A stretch of 64,000 nt of DNA from Hymenobacter aerilatus (lineage in GTDB: Bacteria; Bacteroidota; Bacteroidia; Cytophagales; Hymenobacteraceae). Shown piece by piece: positions 51,921 to 61,639 of the stretch. How positions within the stretch are numbered: the first letter of the stretch is position 1; each line of letters begins with the position of its first letter. The position numbers were made by a program, and so were the translations under genes. The stretch is taken from contig NZ_CP095053.1 in the NCBI RefSeq assembly GCF_022921095.1, forward strand, positions 1,530,501 to 1,594,500, given 5' to 3'. Under the pieces are notes generated by a model. It was not told the DNA's origin. It did not search any database and worked only from the letters and a program-made list of their open reading frames with translations.

Positions 51921-53972
51921 TCAAGCTGACAAAAAATCGGTAAGCTCCCCAGTATATGTCAGCGTGAGTTGGTGCATAGCCCGGGTGCACGCCACGTAGA
52001 GCATACTTTTGTCAACCTCCGTTTTATAGTTTCTGGCAGAAGCAAAGGGCACCAACACGGCATCAAACTCAAGCCCTTTTGCTAAGTGGGCAGATGTAAG
52101 AATAATGCCTTCCCGGAAGGTAGTAGATTCTGCCGTGAGCAGTTGCACGCCAGCCAGTTGCAGCGCCTGATGCAGCTCCTGGGCCTGCCGCTGCGTTTTG
52201 CAGATAATCCCCAACGACTGGTAGCCGGAACTGCTAAAATCGTTGACTATCTGTTGAATAGCCGCCAGCTCCTCGCTTCTGCCGTCGTAGTGCGCAACCA
52301 CGGGTGCCGGCCCGTGCCGCTCCAGCGGAATGATATGGGGATTAGGGGTGATGCGCTGCGCGAAGGCAGTGATTTTCAGGGTAGAGCGGTAGCTGCGGTG
52401 CAGCTTCACTACCTCGGCCTGCGGAAACACGCGCTCAATGGCCTCGGCCGAAGAGGCGCTGTAGGGATTCACCGTCTGGCTTACGTCGCCCAAAATGGTT
52501 TTGCGACACCGGAACAAGCGTGACAGCACAGCGTACTGCATAGGCGTGTAGTCCTGCATCTCATCTACCAATAGATGCTTTACGTGCTCGTAGGCGGTAG
52601 GAATGCCTTCTAGGCGCAGGCGCAGGTAAATGAGGGCAAATACATCGGCGTATTCCAGGTGCAGGCGATGCTGGTCAAGTTTCAGCAACTCGGGTCGGTC
52701 CAGCCAGTGGTAGAAATCCCGGTAGAAATCCAGCACGTTGTTGAACCGGAACAGGCGGGGTAGGGCCTCGCCAATGATAGATTTGTCCCTGCCCGTGAGC
52801 TTGCGGCCGGTGGCGTCGCGCACGTAGGTGCGGATGTCCTGCGCCACTTGCGCAAAGCGTTGCAGCAGCGGCACCCGGTGGTAGGCCTTAAACTTTTGCT
52901 GAATAACCGCGGCCGGCACCACCGTGCTGCCTACCCGCAGCTCCCGCGCCGCGAAGTAGTTATTTTCCACGTGGAGCAGGTACTGGTTCAACTTGCTCAG
53001 AAACTCAAACGACGATTTGAACTGGATGCGTTCGATGAAGGCGGGATTGGGCCGCTCCAGCAGCGCCGCCACCTGCTCAAAAAAGGTCTGGAAGGAATAC
53101 CGGCTGTCGAGCAAGTCGGCGGCCAGCTCCTCCATGCCCAGCTCAGGAATGTGCTCTTCACCTAGCTCGGGCAGCACGTTGGAGATGTAGTCGGCAAAAA
53201 CCTTGTTAGGCGAGATGATGAGGATGTCCTTGGCCGCAATGGTTTCGCGGTAGCGGTAGAGCAAAAACGCCAGCCGGTGTAGGGCAATGGATGTTTTGCC
53301 AGAGCCGGCCACGCCCTGAATAATCATCACCGGCGCGGTTTCGTTGCGAATCACTGCGTTCTGGTCGCGCTGAATGGTGGCCACGATGGTCTTCATCTTG
53401 TCGTCCGAAGACTTGGCCAGCTCCTGTTGCAGCACATCGTCGTGGATGTTCACGCCGCTGTCGAGCAAAAACTCCAGGCGGCCGTCGCGGATTTTATACT
53501 GCCGTTTCCGCTCTATAGTGCCTTTCACCTCGCCCTTAGGGGAAGGGTAGGCGGCGTCGCCGAGCTCATAATCGTAGAACATAGAGGAGATAGGCGCACG
53601 CCAATCGTAGATCAGGTTCTGACGCTGTTGCTCATCAAAAAAGGAATGCACACCGATGTACACGGGCGCGGCTTCCTGCCCCTGCGGCGCAAAATCCAGA
53701 CGACCAAAGTATGGTGACTGGATGAGCTTGAAGAGCTTGCGTTTGCGAGCCACCGCGGCTTCTCCCGTAAATGCCATGCGGTTGATGGACTGACCAGCGG
53801 CCACCATATCGGCCTCATCCATACCCGACTGGTGCTCGTGGATGTATTGCTTTTTATGTCGCAGTTCGTCGGAAAACTGCCGCACGGCCTCATCTACCCG
53901 CCGGATGGCCAGCGTCAGCTTCTCCTTGATTTCTTCCAGGTATTCGCGCTCTTCCTGCTCGGTTGCGTTCAT
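51921..53972 (-). CDS. helD: HelD-like RNA polymerase-recycling UvrD-family ATPase
   Basis: A 683-aa protein. The N-terminal coiled coil (EEREYLEEIKEKLTLAIRRVDEAV) matches the HelD arm that enters RNA polymerase channels; 'QNLIYDWRAPISSMFYDYE' is a hallmark segment. The SF1 helicase core has Walker A 'GVAGSGKTSIALHRLAFLLYRY' and motif II 'LLVDEMQDYTPMQY', later 'LHRSYRST' and 'LTSAHLAKGLEFDAVLVP'. It uses ATP to remove RNA polymerase stalled on DNA. Monocistronic. Confidence 0.9.
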   Translation of the reverse strand: MNATEQEEREYLEEIKEKLTLAIRRVDEAVRQFSDELRHKKQYIHEHQSGMDEADMVAAGQSINRMAFTGEAAVARKRKLFKLIQSPYFGRLDFAPQGQEAAPVYIGVHSFFDEQQRQNLIYDWRAPISSMFYDYELGDAAYPSPKGEVKGTIERKRQYKIRDGRLEFLLDSGVNIHDDVLQQELAKSSDDKMKTIVATIQRDQNAVIRNETAPVMIIQGVAGSGKTSIALHRLAFLLYRYRETIAAKDILIISPNKVFADYISNVLPELGEEHIPELGMEELAADLLDSRYSFQTFFEQVAALLERPNPAFIERIQFKSSFEFLSKLNQYLLHVENNYFAARELRVGSTVVPAAVIQQKFKAYHRVPLLQRFAQVAQDIRTYVRDATGRKLTGRDKSIIGEALPRLFRFNNVLDFYRDFYHWLDRPELLKLDQHRLHLEYADVFALIYLRLRLEGIPTAYEHVKHLLVDEMQDYTPMQYAVLSRLFRCRKTILGDVSQTVNPYSASSAEAIERVFPQAEVVKLHRSYRSTLKITAFAQRITPNPHIIPLERHGPAPVVAHYDGRSEELAAIQQIVNDFSSSGYQSLGIICKTQRQAQELHQALQLAGVQLLTAESTTFREGIILTSAHLAKGLEFDAVLVPFASARNYKTEVDKSMLYVACTRAMHQLTLTYTGELTDFLSA

Positions 53973-54079
53973 CTCAGATGGTACTTGCTAAAACGGCCGC
54001 AAAGGTGGCAGTAAAATCCGGGTTAGTGCTATTTAAGGTGTATCTGAAAGGACAACCAGATTACGCAAGGTGTCGCGTG

Positions 54080-54108
54080 CCGGTCGGACACCGCAGGCGT
54101 CCGACCGG
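54080..54108. repeat. REP-like palindrome
   Basis: CCGGTCGGAC / GTCCGACCGG, 10 bp perfect with a 9-nt loop, in the divergent space between helD and the exporter gene. Confidence 0.7.
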
Positions 54109-54199
54109 TTGTCGTAGAACGGGCTTCGTGCTGATGCTTACCCCTCAGTAGGACAACGGGTGCGGGACTCAAAAAATAGCCCCGCACCTGGAAAGCCCC

Positions 54200-54207
54200 T
54201 ACCTTTG
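54200..54207 (+). promoter_or_regulatory. Host TAnnTTTG promoter box of the exporter gene
   Basis: TACCTTTG matches the consensus exactly, 56 nt upstream of the ATG of the Bcr/CflA-type gene; the leader between them holds the hairpin listed next. Confidence 0.7.
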
Positions 54208-54221
54208 TACTATACATCTAC

Positions 54222-54251
54222 AAGCCGCCATTCTACTCAGAGTGGTGGCTT
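54222..54251 (+). promoter_or_regulatory. Leader hairpin of exporter gene (attenuator-like)
   Basis: AAGCCGCCATTCT can pair with AGAGTGGTGGCTT (13 bp, two G-T pairs), loop ACTC, followed by TCTTAT. Lying in the leader, it may end transcription early or bind a regulator. Confidence 0.5.
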
Positions 54252-54263
54252 TCTTATAGTGCC

Positions 54264-55487
54264 ATGCGCGAAAAAATAGCCTCCAACCGGGGCCTTATCC
54301 TGTTGCTCGGCATGCTCACGGCTTTCGGCTCCATGAGCATCGATATGTACCTGCCGGCTTTCCCGGCCATTGCCCGCGACTTTGGCGTTTCCATTGCCGA
54401 CGTGCAGCTCACGCTGGCAGCCTTCAACATTGGCATTGCGCTGGGGCAACTGCTCTACGGCCCCCTGGCCGACAAGCTGGGCCGTAAACCTAATCTGATT
54501 GTGGGCATTCTGCTCTACATCGCGGCGTCGGTGGGCTGCGCCTTTGCCGACTCCGTAAATGCGCTGATTTTGCTGCGTTTCCTGCAAGCTCTGGGCGGCT
54601 GCGCGGGCATGGTGATTGCGCGGGCCGTGGTGCGCGACAAATTTGCCGGCAATGCCTCCGCCGGTATGTTCTCTACCCTTATGCTGATTATGGGGGTAGC
54701 GCCCATTCTAGCCCCTACCGTGGGTGGGCTCATCATCCAACACCTACATTGGAGCTATATTTTTTGGGCGCTGGTGGCCTTTAGCAGCATAGCGCTGCTG
54801 TGGGTGCTGGCGTCGCTTCCCGAGACGCTACCGGTAGAGGCACGCAATCCGCTGGCTGTGCGCAACGCTTTCCGCACCTACGGCCTGCTGCTCCGTGACC
54901 GGGCTTTTACGGGCTACGCGCTATCGGCGGGCATGGTGCAGGGCGGCATGTTTGCCTACATCACGGGCTCGTCGTTTGTGTTTATCAAGCTGTTTGGCCT
55001 TTCGGAGCAGCAGTACGCCTTGCTGTTTGGCCTGAACGCCTCGGGGCTGATTGCGGCCTCGCAGCTCAACCACTTGCTGTTGCGGCGCTTCACCTTCACG
55101 CAGGTACTGCGGGCGGCCGTTACCATCAACGTGGTAGCAGCTTTGGTGATGCTAGTGATGGCCAGTACGGGCTGGCTAGGCGTGTATGGCATTGTGGTGC
55201 CGCTGTTTTTTACGGTAGGCAGCATGGGCATCACGTCGCCCAACGCCACGGCGGGGTCCTTGCAGCACCATGCCGTGCGGGCGGGTAGTGCCTCAGCGTT
55301 GTTGGGCACCCTCATGTTTACGGGCGGCGCCCTGGCATCTATTGCCGTGAGCGTCTTCGCCAGCGCATCGGCCAGGCCCATGGCGGCGGTTATTGCCGTG
55401 TGCGGTATACTGGCCTGGACAGTGTTTCATCTTCTGGTGGCGCGGCAGCCAGCCGAGCAAGCAGTAGAAGAAGGAGTGATGGTATAG
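54264..55487 (+). CDS. Bcr/CflA-family MFS drug-export protein
   Basis: A 407-aa, 12-span transporter. The family motifs are 'FGSMSIDMYLPAFPAIARDFGVS' (motif with D and P), 'LGQLLYGPLADKLGRKPNLIVG' (MFS motif A, loop 2-3) and 'LQALGGCAGMVIARAVVRD' (motif C region). It exports small drug-like molecules in exchange for protons. The leader hairpin suggests regulated expression. Confidence 0.93.
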   Translation: MREKIASNRGLILLLGMLTAFGSMSIDMYLPAFPAIARDFGVSIADVQLTLAAFNIGIALGQLLYGPLADKLGRKPNLIVGILLYIAASVGCAFADSVNALILLRFLQALGGCAGMVIARAVVRDKFAGNASAGMFSTLMLIMGVAPILAPTVGGLIIQHLHWSYIFWALVAFSSIALLWVLASLPETLPVEARNPLAVRNAFRTYGLLLRDRAFTGYALSAGMVQGGMFAYITGSSFVFIKLFGLSEQQYALLFGLNASGLIAASQLNHLLLRRFTFTQVLRAAVTINVVAALVMLVMASTGWLGVYGIVVPLFFTVGSMGITSPNATAGSLQHHAVRAGSASALLGTLMFTGGALASIAVSVFASASARPMAAVIAVCGILAWTVFHLLVARQPAEQAVEEGVMV

Positions 55488-55572
55488 GTAGGAATGCCAC
55501 TGCTCTTAGCAGCAAACCGTCATTTCTCACTGCGTTCGAAATGACGGTCAGTTAGATAGTCTAAAAGACAAG

Positions 55573-55609
55573 AAAAGCGGCCCATCTGAGTGTTCAGATG
55601 GGCCGCTTT
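55573..55609. terminator. Bidirectional terminator
   Basis: AAAGCGGCCCATCTGA pairs with TCAGATGGGCCGCTTT, 4-nt loop, between the exporter and leuS. Just upstream (55516-55548) is a smaller ACCGTCATTTC/GAAATGACGGT palindrome. Confidence 0.92.
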
Positions 55610-55653
55610 ATTTCACTTCATAGCCCAGGGTTTCAACCCTGGGGAATAAGGAA

Positions 55654-58434
55654 TTACACTACCACGTTCACCATACGGCCGGGCACCACAATCACCTTCT
55701 TAGCGGCTTTGCCGTCGCCAAAGCGGGCGAGGAAATCGGAGCCGAGTACTGCTTCCTCAATCTCCTTGGCCGTAGCCGTAGCAGGGAATTGCAGCTGCTC
55801 GCGCACCTTGCCGTTGATGGCCACCGGGTAGTTCACCGAGTCTTCCACCAAATATTCTTCCTTGAACTCGGGGAAGCGGGCGTAGCTCACGGTGCCGGCC
55901 TCGTGGCCCAGCTCCTGCCACAGCTCCTCGGCCAAGTGCGGCGCGTAGGGCGACACAATGAGCAGCAGCGGCTCTAGCACGGCGCGCTTGTGGCAGCGCA
56001 GGGCCGTCAGCTCGTTCACGCAAATCATAAACGTGCTGACCGAGGTGTTGAACGAGAACTTCTCGATATCCTCCTCGGCTTTCCTGATGGCCTTATGCAA
56101 GGCCTTCAGTTCCTGCGGGGTAGGGGATTCGTCGGTTACAGCCAGGGCTCCATCCTCGGGATGAAACAGGCGCCATAGCTTTTTCAGGAAGCCCGAAATG
56201 CCGCTCATGCCGCTGGTATTCCATGGCTTGAACTGCTCCAACGGACCTAAGAACATTTCGTAGAGACGCAGGGCGTCGGCACCGAACTTATTAATGAGGT
56301 CGTCGGGGTTGACAACGTTATGCTTCGACTTTGACATTTTCTCTACCTCCGCGCCGCAGATGTAGGTGCCATTTTCCTCTAGAATGAACTCCGCGTTAGC
56401 GTACTCCTCACGCCAGTTTTTGAAGGCTTCAATGTCGAGTACGTCATTGTCAACGAAGTTGACGTCGACGTGCAAAGCGGTAGTATCATGTTCTTTGCGC
56501 TTATCAGAAGTGACAAATGTATTAGTGCCATTGATACGATACACAAAGTTCGACCGGCCTAGAATCATCCCCTGGTTAATCAGCTTCTGGAACGGTTCGC
56601 CCGCCGAAACCAGCCCTAAGTCTTTCAGGAACAGGTACCAGAAACGAGAGTAGAGCAGGTGGCCGGTGGCGTGCTCGGCGCCGCCCATGTAGAGGTCCAC
56701 GTTGTGCCAGTATGCCTCAGCCTCTTTGCCCACGAAACGGCCTTCGTTGGTGGGGTCCATGTAGCGGAGGTAGTACCACGAAGAGCCAGCCCAGCCGGGC
56801 ATCGTGCTCAGCTCGTACTCGTACTTGCCCTCGTATTTCCAATCCTTGGCGCGGCCCAGGGGCGGCTCGCCGGTTTCGGTGGGCTTGTACTCGTCGATTT
56901 CGGGCAGCACTAACGGCAGCTCCGACTCGGGCAGGGGGTAGGCGGTGCCGTCCTTGTAATAAATCGGAATCGGCTCGCCCCAGTAGCGCTGACGGCCAAA
57001 GATGGCGTCGCGGATGCGGTAGTTCACCTTGCCTTTGCCGAGGCCCTTTTCTTCGAGAGCAGCAATGAGCTTGGTGGTGGCATCCTTATACGTGAGGCCG
57101 TTGATGAGCTCAGAGTTGATGTAATGACCTTCCTTGGTGTTATCGGCTTCCTCCTCAATCTGTTGCGTGTCGAGTACGGGCACGATGGGCAGGTCGAAGT
57201 GCTTGGCGAACAGGTAGTCGCGCTGGTCGCCGCTGGGCACGGCCATCACGGCGCCGGTGCCGTAGCCAGCCAGCACGTAGTCGGCCAGCCAGATGGGCAC
57301 CTGCTCCCCGCTGATGGGGTTGAGGCAGTAGCTACCCGTAAACACGCCCGAAACCGTCTTCACGTCGGCCATCCGGTCGCGCTCCGAGCGGCGCTTGGCT
57401 GCGTCGATGTAATCCTGCACGGCCTGCTGCTGCTCGGGGGTAGTGAGCTGGGCAACCAACTCATGCTCAGGCGCCAGCACCAAGAATGTCACGCCGTAGA
57501 TGGTATCCACGCGGGTCGTGTAGACCTTGATAGTTTGGTCCTGCGCGGTGGCTAGCGGAAACGCTACCTCGGCCCCAATGGAGCGGCCAATCCAGTTGCG
57601 CTGCATTTCCTTGATGGGCTCGGGCCAATCAATGGTATCGAGTCCCTGGAGCAGGCGGTCGGCGTAGGCGGTGATGCGCAGGTTCCACTGCGGCATCAGG
57701 CGACGCTCTACGGGGTAGCCGCCGCGCTCGGAGAGGCCGTCCTTCACCTCGTCGTTCGAGAGCACCGTGCCCAGCTGCGCACACCAGTTCACGTAGGTGT
57801 CTGATTGATAGGCCAACCGATAGGGTAGGAGGGTGACCATGCGCTCCGGCTCCGACTTGGCCTGCCACTGCTCGGCCGAGAAACGCGGACGCTCCTCGTC
57901 GTCGCCAGCGGCTTGAATGCCGGTGGTGCCGTTCTGCTCAAACTGCGCAATCAGCGTATCCACCGATTCGGCACGGTTGGTTTGCAGGTTGTACCAGCTA
58001 TTAAACAGCTGGATGAAAATCCATTGCGTCCACTTGTAGTAGCTGGGGTCGGAGGTGCGTACTTCGCGGCTCCAATCGTAGCTGAAACCCAAGGAGTTGA
58101 GCTGACGGATGTAGGTGTCGATGTTCTTCTCCGTGGTCAGGGCCGGGTGCTGGCCTGTCTGGATGGCGTACTGCTCGGCGGGTAGGCCAAACGAGTCGAA
58201 ACCCATAGGGTGCAGCACATTGAATCCCTGCAAGCGCTTGTAGCGCGACACGATATCAGAGGCAATGTAGCCCAGCGGGTGCCCCACGTGCAGCCCCGCA
58301 CCCGAGGGGTAGGGGAACATGTCCAGCACATAATAATGCGGCTTTTCGGACTGATTTTCAGCCTTAAACGTGTTGCGCTCGTGCCAGAATTTCTGCCACT
58401 TTTGTTCAATGTCCTGGGGATGATAGCCGGGCAT
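55654..58434 (-). CDS. leuS: Leucyl-tRNA synthetase
   Basis: A 926-aa class I synthetase. The HIGH motif is in '[17 protein letters not shown]', the KMSKS loop in '[16 protein letters not shown]', and the CP1 editing domain (proof-reading) lies between. The C-terminal anticodon-binding and leucine-specific regions are complete to '[12 protein letters not shown]'. Length is normal for Bacteroidota. It charges tRNA-Leu and is essential. Confidence 0.98.
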   Translation of the reverse strand: MPGYHPQDIEQKWQKFWHERNTFKAENQSEKPHYYVLDMFPYPSGAGLHVGHPLGYIASDIVSRYKRLQGFNVLHPMGFDSFGLPAEQYAIQTGQHPALTTEKNIDTYIRQLNSLGFSYDWSREVRTSDPSYYKWTQWIFIQLFNSWYNLQTNRAESVDTLIAQFEQNGTTGIQAAGDDEERPRFSAEQWQAKSEPERMVTLLPYRLAYQSDTYVNWCAQLGTVLSNDEVKDGLSERGGYPVERRLMPQWNLRITAYADRLLQGLDTIDWPEPIKEMQRNWIGRSIGAEVAFPLATAQDQTIKVYTTRVDTIYGVTFLVLAPEHELVAQLTTPEQQQAVQDYIDAAKRRSERDRMADVKTVSGVFTGSYCLNPISGEQVPIWLADYVLAGYGTGAVMAVPSGDQRDYLFAKHFDLPIVPVLDTQQIEEEADNTKEGHYINSELINGLTYKDATTKLIAALEEKGLGKGKVNYRIRDAIFGRQRYWGEPIPIYYKDGTAYPLPESELPLVLPEIDEYKPTETGEPPLGRAKDWKYEGKYEYELSTMPGWAGSSWYYLRYMDPTNEGRFVGKEAEAYWHNVDLYMGGAEHATGHLLYSRFWYLFLKDLGLVSAGEPFQKLINQGMILGRSNFVYRINGTNTFVTSDKRKEHDTTALHVDVNFVDNDVLDIEAFKNWREEYANAEFILEENGTYICGAEVEKMSKSKHNVVNPDDLINKFGADALRLYEMFLGPLEQFKPWNTSGMSGISGFLKKLWRLFHPEDGALAVTDESPTPQELKALHKAIRKAEEDIEKFSFNTSVSTFMICVNELTALRCHKRAVLEPLLLIVSPYAPHLAEELWQELGHEAGTVSYARFPEFKEEYLVEDSVNYPVAINGKVREQLQFPATATAKEIEEAVLGSDFLARFGDGKAAKKVIVVPGRMVNVVV

Positions 58435-58649
58435 GGTAGGTTGGGTTGCTGCTGATACTAAGAAGCGAAATTACAGGAAAGGTGGTGAATAGCGGCTAGT
58501 GAAAGGCTATTCGCTCTGGACAGCCGTTGGCGAACCAGTACAAATCAACCAGCGACCGAAACACAGTTGGCTGTTTATTCTATGATGAAAATGCAATGCC
58601 TTTTTCCAGATTTTCGCTACCAGCCAATACAAAGCAAGCCGTGAGTAAG

Positions 58650-59225
58650 TTATTTACCGGCAAATAAATAGCCGAGTTGTGCCTGATATAAGGTATTACG
58701 AGGACCGTTGGGGCTAAGCTTGGTAAGGTCATTGGCGTAACGCAATGTAATACTCAAGCCCATTGGTAGCTGATAGCCTACCCCAGCTACTGCGCCCAGC
58801 GCCAGCCGGTTAGAACCTTCCAAGTCAGTAGAGGTGCCATTTGGGGTTTCGAAACGTGCGGCGGCAAGAAAACTAACTTGGGGCCCAAGCTCGGCAATGA
58901 ACCCAGACGCATTGATTTTAGCCAGCACTGGCAATTCTATATAATGCAGGCGTTGCCGATATTCGCCACCGAAGGATAGCGATGTTTTAGACCCCTTCGC
59001 GGAGTATATTAGCTCTGGCTGAACGGAGAAGAAGCCATCCTGCGTCAACGGGATTTGCGCGAAGCCGCCTGCCGCAAATCCCCATAGTCTTTCGGGGCGG
59101 GTGATGCCATTTAAGTACACATTGCTGTAATTCGCGCCTGCCTTTAAACCAAATCGAGTGGTCTGCGCCTGTGCGGATAGGCTGCCTGCGGATAGAATGA
59201 TACCGAATAACAGTAGTTTTTTCAT
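58650..59225 (-). CDS. PorT-type outer-membrane beta-barrel protein
   Basis: A 191-aa protein with a signal peptide (MKKLLLFGIILSAGSLSAQAQ). It has about eight beta strands of the outer-membrane protein beta-barrel family ('FGLKAGANYSNVYLNG', 'GFAAGGFAQIPLTQDG', 'GVGYQLPMGLSITLRYAND', 'QAQLGYLFAGK'), a common Bacteroidota domain for small porins. Function beyond the barrel is unknown. Confidence 0.9.
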   Translation of the reverse strand: MKKLLLFGIILSAGSLSAQAQTTRFGLKAGANYSNVYLNGITRPERLWGFAAGGFAQIPLTQDGFFSVQPELIYSAKGSKTSLSFGGEYRQRLHYIELPVLAKINASGFIAELGPQVSFLAAARFETPNGTSTDLEGSNRLALGAVAGVGYQLPMGLSITLRYANDLTKLSPNGPRNTLYQAQLGYLFAGK

Positions 59226-59282
59226 GACCGCAAGATAAGCTGATACATGTCGCGGCCAAATATGGGCGCGTGCAACGCCCCC

Positions 59283-59972
59283 CTACACCGTGCGCCCGTC
59301 CCAAGTGCCCTCGCTGCTCAGCACCCGAAACCGCGCAAACAACTCCTCGCCGTACCACTGCTCCTGCCGCGTCCGCCGAATTACCTCCTTGTGCGTGGCG
59401 TCGCGGTAGGCGTACTGCTGCATGGCCCTGGCCGACTCCCACAGGCTGAACGTGGCCTGCCGCACTATGGGCAACTCCCCCAGGCCAATAGAGGCCACCA
59501 CGCCGGGCGCGTGGGCCACAGCGGCACTAGTAGGGGCCACGTAGCGCCAGAAACGCGGCGTTTTGCGCAGGCGAATGGAGGCCCGTGTAAGCACCGCCAC
59601 GGGGCCGTCGAGGTCGGGTGCTTCGGTGGCGGCTAGGTCAAACGGCTGCACGCCGTCCCACAGGCCGTGCGCTTTGAGTGGTTGCAGGTGGGCAGTCCAA
59701 AGTTCGGTGCTACGCTCTTGGTAGGCCTGCCACTGCGGGTGGGTAGCAAAAAAAGCCGCGGCGGCCTCCGCTGAGTCCCACACGGCCAGTAGTATATACC
59801 GTTGAAAATTAGGCCAGACGCCAAAGCCGCCATCGGCGCCGGTACCGGCCAGCTTATAGAAGCGCAGGCCGGCCGCACGTTTCAGGGACGCTTGCGCGGT
59901 GCCCATCTGGGCCAAGCCCCAGCGCGCCGTGCCGGGCCGGAGGGTGATGACGGAAAAGGTGGTGAGGGACAA
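59283..59972 (-). CDS. CrtA-like spheroidene monooxygenase homologue
   Basis: A 229-aa protein with CrtA-type features: 'AQMGTAQASLKRAAGLRFYKLAGTGADGGFGVWPNFQRYILLAVWD' and 'GPVAVLTRASIRLRKTPRFWRYV', 'ATFSLWESARAMQQYAYRDATHKEVIR'. Such enzymes are haem-dependent or ABM-fold oxygenases that oxidise carotenoids at C2; pink Hymenobacter make hydroxylated xanthophylls. The start appears to be TTG at 59972, only 8 nt from a MITE-like element, so the native promoter may have been replaced. No other crt genes are in the window. Confidence 0.85.
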   Translation of the reverse strand: MSLTTFSVITLRPGTARWGLAQMGTAQASLKRAAGLRFYKLAGTGADGGFGVWPNFQRYILLAVWDSAEAAAAFFATHPQWQAYQERSTELWTAHLQPLKAHGLWDGVQPFDLAATEAPDLDGPVAVLTRASIRLRKTPRFWRYVAPTSAAVAHAPGVVASIGLGELPIVRQATFSLWESARAMQQYAYRDATHKEVIRRTRQEQWYGEELFARFRVLSSEGTWDGRTV

Positions 59973-59980
59973 GAGGGAAA

Positions 59981-60205
59981 GTCTAAACCACGGATTCGCT
60001 CGGATTAAACGAATAACGCGGATTTTGTAAATGAGTAAGCTACGCGATGAAACTAGTTAGAAAGTCGAAAGAGTAACGATAGACAGTCATGCTTCGACAA
60101 GCGGACGCCAGATCAAGCATGACCATCTGATGACTTTAAATAGAGCAGAACGGATCTACAAAATCCGTGTAATCCGGCAAATCCGAGCGAATCCGTGGTT
60201 TAGAC
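59981..60205. mobile_element. MITE-like element with 26-bp terminal inverted repeats
   Basis: GTCTAAACCACGGATTCGCT (then CGGATT) at 59981-60006 is the exact reverse complement of 60180-60205. The 225-bp unit carries no ORF. Inside, the TIRs are extended imperfectly (GGATTTTGTA / TACAAAATCC) and a 'GTCATGCT...AGCATGAC' palindrome lies at the centre. It fits a non-autonomous insertion (MITE). Confidence 0.82.
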
Positions 60206-60236
60206 AGCTTCGGAATGACAAGTAAACCAACAAAAA

Positions 60237-60262
60237 AAGGCCGGAATTGCTTCCGGCCTTTC
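60237..60262. terminator. Terminator of stress-protein gene
   Basis: AAAGGCCGGAA / TTCCGGCCTTT, 11 bp, 4-nt loop, with A-runs and T-runs on both sides. Confidence 0.9.
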
Positions 60263-60283
60263 AGCAAAAGTCAGCGGGGCAGA

Positions 60284-60799
60284 CTATTTCACGTCTACTT
60301 TGGCGTGTTCGTTCACATCGTCAGAGTCGTTTTTCTTGCCAGCTACTACGGCTCGTACGTAGGCGTAGGCGCGGGAGAGCAGGCCGCTGGGCGTATCCCA
60401 GTATTCGCCTTTGTCGATGGTCACTTTTAGGATCATGATGTTTGGATCGTCCTTACCCTCTGGGAACCAGGCTTTCAAATGCTCCGACCACAACTCATCA
60501 ATTTTGGCTTGGTCGCGGTAAGCGTTGGCGCGGCCCGAGATAGATACGTAAACGTCATCCTCGGGAGAGGCGTAGCTCAGGTTTACATGACTATCTTTTT
60601 TAACCTCATATACCTTGGCGTCGTCTTTATCGGTGAAGAAATACAATGAGCCATCAGGGTCCGACTTGAGGGTGCCCATGGGGCGGCTGCGCAACGACTG
60701 ATCTTCCTCGGAAGTGGTCGTGAGCATGGCAATGTTTACGTCTTTGATTTTATCGAGTAGCTTCTGAACGTCGTGCAGAACCTGCGTTTCGTGCGACAT
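60284..60799 (-). CDS. Pyridoxamine-phosphate-oxidase-like general stress protein
   Basis: A 171-aa flavin-binding split-barrel protein of the general stress protein 26 family: 'QKLLDKIKDVNIAMLTTTSEEDQSLRSRPMG', 'DPDGSLYFFTDKDDAKVYEVKKDSHVNLSYASPED', 'YVSISGRANAYRDQAKIDELWSEHLKAWFPEG'. ATG 60799 was chosen over 60919, which has no matching sequence. The family is stress-linked; it does not make pyridoxal phosphate. Confidence 0.9.
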   Translation of the reverse strand: MSHETQVLHDVQKLLDKIKDVNIAMLTTTSEEDQSLRSRPMGTLKSDPDGSLYFFTDKDDAKVYEVKKDSHVNLSYASPEDDVYVSISGRANAYRDQAKIDELWSEHLKAWFPEGKDDPNIMILKVTIDKGEYWDTPSGLLSRAYAYVRAVVAGKKNDSDDVNEHAKVDVK

Positions 60800-60945
60800 G
60801 ATAGGGGAGTTTAGGTGTCGTTGGAAAGAATGGTGCGCCACCGCAGCCAGTTGGCCGGGGCGCCCCTTCAGATACGGCCCGGCTTCGGTGTGGGTTGTGC
60901 CCGGATGCGCGGCTGCCACTTTTGGCCGTACCTTGTTCTGCTCTT

Positions 60946-61530
60946 ATGAACTTCCTGGCCCACCTCTACCTCTCCGACCCCGCTGACCCTGACTTGCTCC
61001 TCGGCAACTTCATTGCCGACTCGGTGCCCGGCCGCCAGCTCGAAGCCTACCCGCCCGGCGTGCAGCGCGGCATCCGCCTGCATCGCCTCATCGATACCTA
61101 CACCGACCAGCACCCCATAGTGCGCCGCGCTACGGCCCGCCTGCGCGAGGCCGGCTATGGCAAGTACGCCGGTGTCGTCTCCGACGTGTTTTTCGACCAT
61201 TTCCTGGCTCGCTACTTCCCGGAGTTTTCCGCCGAGCCGCTGCTGGACTTCACCCAACGCGTGTTTGCCCTGCTCCTGGCCCGCCAAGCCGAAATGCCCG
61301 CCCGCGTGCAGCAGTTCCTACCCTACCTCGTGCGCGACAATTGGCTCCTGCGCTACGCCGATTTCGAGGGGGTAGGACAGTCGCTACGGGGCCTAAGCCG
61401 CCGCGCTTCCCCCGGCTCCGGCATGGAAACCGCCGTGGCAGAGCTGCAACGCAACTACGCAGCGTATGAGGCGGATTTCCGGGAGTTCTGGCCACAAGTA
61501 AGGGCGTATGTGGCGGGTGTGGCGGTATGA
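60946..61530 (+). CDS. acpH: Acyl-carrier-protein phosphodiesterase (AcpH)
   Basis: A 194-aa enzyme that removes 4'-phosphopantetheine from ACP. The start 'MNFLAHLYLSDPADPDLLLGNFIAD' and 'GIRLHRLIDTYTDQHPIVRRATARL', 'GVVSDVFFDHFLARYF' carry the HD-like metal-binding His/Asp set of the family. A TACCTTGT box lies 9 nt upstream of the ATG. Monocistronic. Confidence 0.9.
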   Translation: MNFLAHLYLSDPADPDLLLGNFIADSVPGRQLEAYPPGVQRGIRLHRLIDTYTDQHPIVRRATARLREAGYGKYAGVVSDVFFDHFLARYFPEFSAEPLLDFTQRVFALLLARQAEMPARVQQFLPYLVRDNWLLRYADFEGVGQSLRGLSRRASPGSGMETAVAELQRNYAAYEADFREFWPQVRAYVAGVAV

Positions 61531-61639
61531 GCGTTAGGACGCCAACTGAAAATATTTGTTTCCAGGCAACCCCTGTTCTATTATCTGTATCTCACGGGCT
61601 ATCATCTCTTAACCTATCCCTACCAACCAGCTTAGCTCT

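Noticed and set aside
55516..55548. ACCGTCATTTC/GAAATGACGGT palindrome as a member of the BIME-like family
   Set aside because: It shares only 'GTCAT' with the larger elements and has a short stem, so it is mentioned with the adjacent terminator instead of being called a copy.
60081..60120. GTCATGCT...AGCATGAC inside the MITE as an independent palindrome element
   Set aside because: It lies centrally inside the 26-bp TIR unit and is more simply part of that element, although a nested insertion is possible.
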